NCBI GenBank assembly: GCA_020052135.1 | Contig: JAGVPS010000030.1 | Location: forward strand, 1 to 6,834 | DNA: 6,834 bases | Reading direction: 5' to 3' | Source: Minisyncoccota bacterium | GTDB taxonomy: Bacteria > Patescibacteriota > Minisyncoccia > UBA6257 > 1-14-0-10-40-38 | Part shown: in pieces, positions 5,349-6,834 of the stretch | Layout: each line of letters opens with the position of its first letter | Numbering within the stretch: the stretch's first letter is position 1 | Made by a program: the position numbers and the translations under genes | Notes under the pieces: generated by a model | Databases searched by the model: none | The model's input: only the letters and a program-made list of their open reading frames with translations | What the model was told of the DNA's origin: nothing

Positions 5349-5364
5349 TGGAGTCTCCCTCCAA
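5348..5364 (-). promoter_or_regulatory. Hairpin over the ribosome-binding site of paralog A
   Basis: On the minus strand TTGGAG (5364-5359) pairs with CTCCAA (5353-5348) around GGAGA. The SD GGAGG and the A of the ATG both lie in this 17-base structure, so it could mask initiation. Confidence 0.4.
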
Positions 5365-5386
5365 ACTGGGGTGGGTGTCGGAGTTT

Positions 5387-5638
5387 TTAGGAACAGCCGC
5401 AGGGGTGCTCAGGATCAGTCATGAGGCGTCCCTGGCCAGCATGTTCCTCGCGTGGCGGGTGGGCATGGTTGCAGATGGCGCAAGTGCAGTAGACCGTAAC
5501 CATCTCCGTAGGAGAGCTTTTGGGGCACCCCATCATTCCCTCTGGGTGTTCCTCAATGCTTCCTGGGCACTCGCTATGGTCTCCGGCGAGGCATTTGGCA
5601 AGTTCTCTGAATCTGGGAACAGTAGGCAGTATTTGCAT
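5387..5638 (-). CDS. Small Cys/His-rich protein, probably zinc-binding (paralog B)
   Basis: The product has 83 residues with eight cysteines (16, 24, 38, 51, 53, 56, 80, 82) and six histidines, very high for its size. The motif LAKCLAGDHSECPG (13-26) aligns with LARCESAEHNLCPG of the downstream gene, and VYCTCAICNH (49-58) with its YYCACACSHH. It ends with a second C-x-C pair, CGCS, which paralog A lacks. A role in zinc binding is inferred from the spacing; the biological function is unknown. Similar short C..H..CPG...CxCxxCH proteins occur in phages and mobile regions as far as I recall, but I cannot name a family. The ATG at 5638 follows a good SD (GGAGAGAGG). A promoter at 5671-5700 fits it, and it leads a two-gene operon. 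Confidence 0.72.
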   Translation of the reverse strand: MQILPTVPRFRELAKCLAGDHSECPGSIEEHPEGMMGCPKSSPTEMVTVYCTCAICNHAHPPREEHAGQGRLMTDPEHPCGCS

Positions 5639-5670
5639 TATCCTCTCTCCGGTATGGGGTACTGGGTAAG

Positions 5671-5700
5671 AGCATAGCCCCGCGTAAGCCAGCTAGTCAA
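5671..5700 (-). promoter_or_regulatory. Sigma70-type promoter of the Cys-rich pair
   Basis: On the minus strand TTGACT (5700-5695) and TATGCT (5676-5671) are 18 bases apart. Predicted transcription start near 5664, giving a leader of about 26 bases that includes the SD of paralog B. Confidence 0.55.
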
Positions 5701-5736
5701 ACCGCAGGCGTGCAAAGGGGTGAAGGCATGCGCCGT

Positions 5737-5784
5737 AAAAAAAGAACCCTTGACCTTCTCGTTTTTAGTGAGAAGGTCAAGGGT
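5737..5784 (-). terminator. Strong intrinsic terminator of the coiled-coil gene
   Basis: A perfect 15-bp stem (5784-5770 with 5760-5746) around a 9-base loop is followed on the minus strand by TTC and seven T. It lies 25 bases after the TGA of the coiled-coil gene. Confidence 0.9.
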
Positions 5785-5809
5785 GTCCCCGCAGTGCGGG
5801 GTGTTGGGA

Positions 5810-6073
5810 TCAGTCGTCCTCGGCGCCGGCCTTCACCGCCGCCCCGAGCGCGGTGATGGCGGCGAGGGAAAGGGTGTGGACGCGCTCGAGCTCCTCCGAA
5901 GCCGCCGTCTCCCGATCGGCGCACGCGGCGAGAGCGGTCCTCTTCTCATGGAGGTCGTTCGTCAGGCTGATGACCTTGCCGTTGCGGTCGTCGATATCAT
6001 CTCTCAGCTGCTTGATCCGGTGTTGCGCGTCCTCGAGCTCTCTCTGCAGCCCCGCGATGGTCTGTCGTGCCAT
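5810..6073 (-). CDS. Small predicted coiled-coil protein, unknown function
   Basis: The 87-residue product, started at ATG 6073, is highly charged with heptad-like spacing: LQRELEDAQHRIKQLRDDIDDRNGKVISLTNDL (about residues 9-41) reads as a classical coiled coil, followed by an Ala/Glu-rich helix ending KAGAEDD. It has a single Cys (near residue 50), no signal peptide and no membrane segment. The frame is open to 6247, but the extra 58 residues cross a terminator and a promoter, so the shorter form is preferred. AGG lies about 8 bases before the ATG. Codons are strongly GC-rich at third positions, unlike the infC and polX genes, which suggests a different origin. The gene has its own promoter (6143-6171) and terminator (5737-5784). 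It probably oligomerises; a partner cannot be named. Confidence 0.65.
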   Translation of the reverse strand: MARQTIAGLQRELEDAQHRIKQLRDDIDDRNGKVISLTNDLHEKRTALAACADRETAASEELERVHTLSLAAITALGAAVKAGAEDD

Positions 6074-6092
6074 GTTCTGACCTGCGCTTTCT

Positions 6093-6106
6093 CCCCTAAA
6101 GAGGGG
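6093..6106 (-). promoter_or_regulatory. Small hairpin in the leader of the coiled-coil gene
   Basis: CCCCT and AGGGG form a 5-bp stem around a 4-base loop in the roughly 63-base leader, about 20 bases before the start codon. It is followed by a purine run GGGGAGAAAG. A regulatory role is only a possibility. Confidence 0.3.
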
Positions 6107-6142
6107 CAAGGGAATGGAAATGACCAGGGTTGAGCTATGAAT

Positions 6143-6171
6143 ACTGTATGAATCTTTAGGGAAATTGTCAA
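6143..6171 (-). promoter_or_regulatory. Sigma70-type promoter of the coiled-coil gene
   Basis: A perfect TTGACA (6171-6166) and TACAGT (6148-6143) are spaced 17 bases apart on the minus strand. The TTGACA shares its first T residues with the T-run of the preceding terminator. Predicted start near 6136. Confidence 0.65.
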
Positions 6172-6194
6172 AAAAAAGAGGCTGGTCAGGCCTC
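6170..6194 (-). terminator. Intrinsic terminator of the 6225-6599 gene
   Basis: On the minus strand GAGGC and GCCTC (6194-6190 and 6182-6178) form a 5-bp stem around CTGACCA, followed by eight T. It lies 30 bases after the TAG at 6225 and merges into the next promoter. Confidence 0.75.
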
Positions 6195-6224
6195 GGGTGT
6201 GTAGCGACCGAACGAGCAGGATAG

Positions 6225-6599
6225 CTAGATGGGCTGCGGTTCAGCATGATTCTTCACGTTCACGCGCACGCTGGTAGGGGTCACCCAGAGAGCAGGGCAC
6301 GTAGGAGATCCATCATTTCTGCTCGGAATCACCCGGACAACTCCGTCATTTCTCGCGTTCAGAAGGTCTCCAAAGGGATCTGCGGTACGCATGAGAATGA
6401 CGACAAACGGGCGCTGGGAGCGGGCGAGGTAATCTCTACCCATTGAACCCGCTCCTCGAGCTTCAACGCGAATCCTTCCCGTGCCTACGACGCGGAAGGT
6501 TTCCCTGAAGACAACCTTGTCGCCAACAGTGCGAGCGTGGTTCACGCTGAATTCAACAATAAACACAAGGACTCCTTTCCGGCTAACACTCGCAGTCAT
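6225..6599 (-). CDS. Hypothetical protein, probably beta-rich
   Basis: The product has 124 residues and resembles no family I know. Alternating hydrophobic and polar stretches (GVLVFIVEFSVNH, GDKVVFRETFRVVGTGRIRVEARG, RPFVVILMRTADP, TSVRVNVKNHAEP) suggest a mainly beta fold. It has no signal peptide and no clear membrane segment; charge is basic, with many Arg and one Cys (near residue 104). Start ATG 6599 has AAGG about 8 bases upstream. Support as a gene comes from context: a plausible promoter (6635-6663) before it, a terminator directly after it, and the same strand as all neighbours. The function is unknown and there is no motif to base a guess on. Confidence 0.55.
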   Translation of the reverse strand: MTASVSRKGVLVFIVEFSVNHARTVGDKVVFRETFRVVGTGRIRVEARGAGSMGRDYLARSQRPFVVILMRTADPFGDLLNARNDGVVRVIPSRNDGSPTCPALWVTPTSVRVNVKNHAEPQPI

Positions 6600-6634
6600 G
6601 CAGTGTGCCTTGGGGTGGGCGTAGAACTGTTTCC

Positions 6635-6663
6635 ACCATATAAGAACTCAAATAGTTTTGCAA
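6635..6663 (-). promoter_or_regulatory. Possible sigma70-type promoter of the 6225-6599 gene
   Basis: TTGCAA (6663-6658) and TATGGT (6640-6635) are 17 bases apart on the minus strand, immediately after the T-run of the terminator at 6666-6694. Both boxes are only partial matches. Predicted start near 6628. Confidence 0.4.
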
Positions 6664-6665
6664 AT

Positions 6666-6694
6666 AAAAAAAGAGCTCGGGCGACTTCAAGCTC
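6666..6694 (-). terminator. Intrinsic terminator after the right-edge RNA region
   Basis: GAGCTTG and CGAGCTC (6694-6688 and 6679-6673) pair over 7 positions including one G-U on the minus strand, loop of 8, followed by seven T. It ends the transcription unit that contains the tRNA-like arm at the window edge. Confidence 0.7.
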
Positions 6695-6696
6695 CA

Positions 6697-6781
6697 GTGT
6701 AGGGGGCAGTATTTCATGGTCGACTCCACAGTCCCCTCAAGGACTGTTTCGCCGTTTCCTGCCTATGCTACGCATCTACAC
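6697..6781 (-). ncRNA. Long imperfect hairpin, possible structured RNA
   Basis: Three nested stems are visible: GTGTAG/CTACAC (6697-6702 with 6776-6781), GGCAG/CTGCC (6705-6709 with 6759-6763) and a 7-bp apical stem ACAGTCC/GGACTGT (6728-6734 with 6741-6747). Asymmetric purine-rich internal loops separate them. It lies between a tRNA-like T-arm and an intrinsic terminator. I cannot assign it to a known RNA; the tRNA cloverleaf, SRP-RNA and hammerhead cores do not fit. Confidence 0.35.
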
Positions 6782-6790
6782 CTTTGCTCT

Positions 6791-6834
6791 CCATCCGCTA
6801 TTAGGGATTCGAACCCCAATAGACCAACTCTAGC
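6791..6834 (-). tRNA. tRNA-like 3' portion (T-arm), cut by the window edge
   Basis: On the minus strand TGGGG-TTCGAAT-CCCTA forms a standard 5-bp T-stem with the 7-base TTCRANY loop, followed by ATAGCGGA, which would be the 3' acceptor strand and discriminator. No CCA is encoded. The 5' half lies outside the window, so the identity and anticodon cannot be read. CTAT and ATAG flanking the T-stem also pair, which is unusual, so a tRNA-like domain of another RNA is possible. Confidence 0.5.

Noticed and set aside
5720..6133. Plus-strand frame of 137 codons opposite the coiled-coil gene
   Set aside because: It crosses the 15-bp terminator hairpin and is the GC-driven antisense shadow of the coiled-coil gene; no SD and no recognisable motif.
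6074..6247. Longer start (ATG 6247) for the coiled-coil protein
   Set aside because: The added 58 residues would span the upstream gene's terminator and the TTGACA promoter, and have no coiled-coil character.
6583..6717. Minus-strand frame of 44 codons from ATG 6717 with GGAG upstream
   Set aside because: It runs through the intrinsic terminator (6666-6694) and the likely promoter of the next gene and overlaps that gene's start; the composition of the product does not look protein-like. Probably chance.
6697..6781. Hammerhead ribozyme, because CGAAAC precedes a stem
   Set aside because: The CUGANGA core is absent and the nucleotide at the cleavage position would be G, which is not allowed.

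Overview
The left two thirds of the window (about 1-4800) look like a chromosome of a Patescibacteria/CPR bacterium, probably Parcubacteria-like. This is inferred from compact, overlapping genes with weak or absent Shine-Dalgarno sites, short ribosomal proteins, a half-size MFS protein and microsatellite-like tracts between genes. Nothing in the window proves the lineage. All genes read with the standard code; TAA, TAG and TGA all serve as stops.

Plus-strand block, 1-3757: the C-terminal end of a Clp/ClpB-type AAA+ unfoldase subunit (cut by the window edge), a six-helix MFS-like membrane protein, PolX (family X DNA polymerase with a PHP domain), an Ap4A-hydrolase-like NUDIX protein and a methylguanine-DNA methyltransferase-like protein with the PCHR active site. 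The genes are nearly contiguous or overlapping, so they probably form one transcription unit. The last three suggest DNA repair and nucleotide housekeeping. Minus-strand block, 4798-3542: the classical infC-rpmI-rplT operon (IF-3, L35, L20), with a good sigma70-type promoter whose predicted start lies almost on the infC start codon. The two blocks converge on one perfect 15-bp hairpin (3501-3534) that should terminate both.

Position 4801-4990 holds a small, highly structured non-coding element: two direct copies of a hairpin motif, a 13-bp inverted repeat and several nested stems. It looks like a non-autonomous IS200/IS605- or REP-like element, or a structured RNA. To its right, 4984-6834 is visibly GC-richer and made of small minus-strand genes of unknown function: a likely unknown protein, a coiled-coil protein, and two paralogous Cys/His-rich (probably zinc-binding) small proteins. 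Most units have their own strong intrinsic terminator and sigma70-like promoter, with the promoter tucked against the preceding terminator. At the right edge are a tRNA-type T-arm and a long imperfect hairpin ending in another terminator. This part resembles an accessory island.

The most striking signals are tandem 7- or 8-nt repeats at five or six separate places. Two are 21-bp, frame-neutral tracts built on the same GCGACAA unit inside polX. Also notable are the QxQ replacement of the PHP HxH motif in PolX, the methyltransferase frame with no stop before its terminator, the structured element at 4801-4990 and the Cys/His-rich paralog pair.
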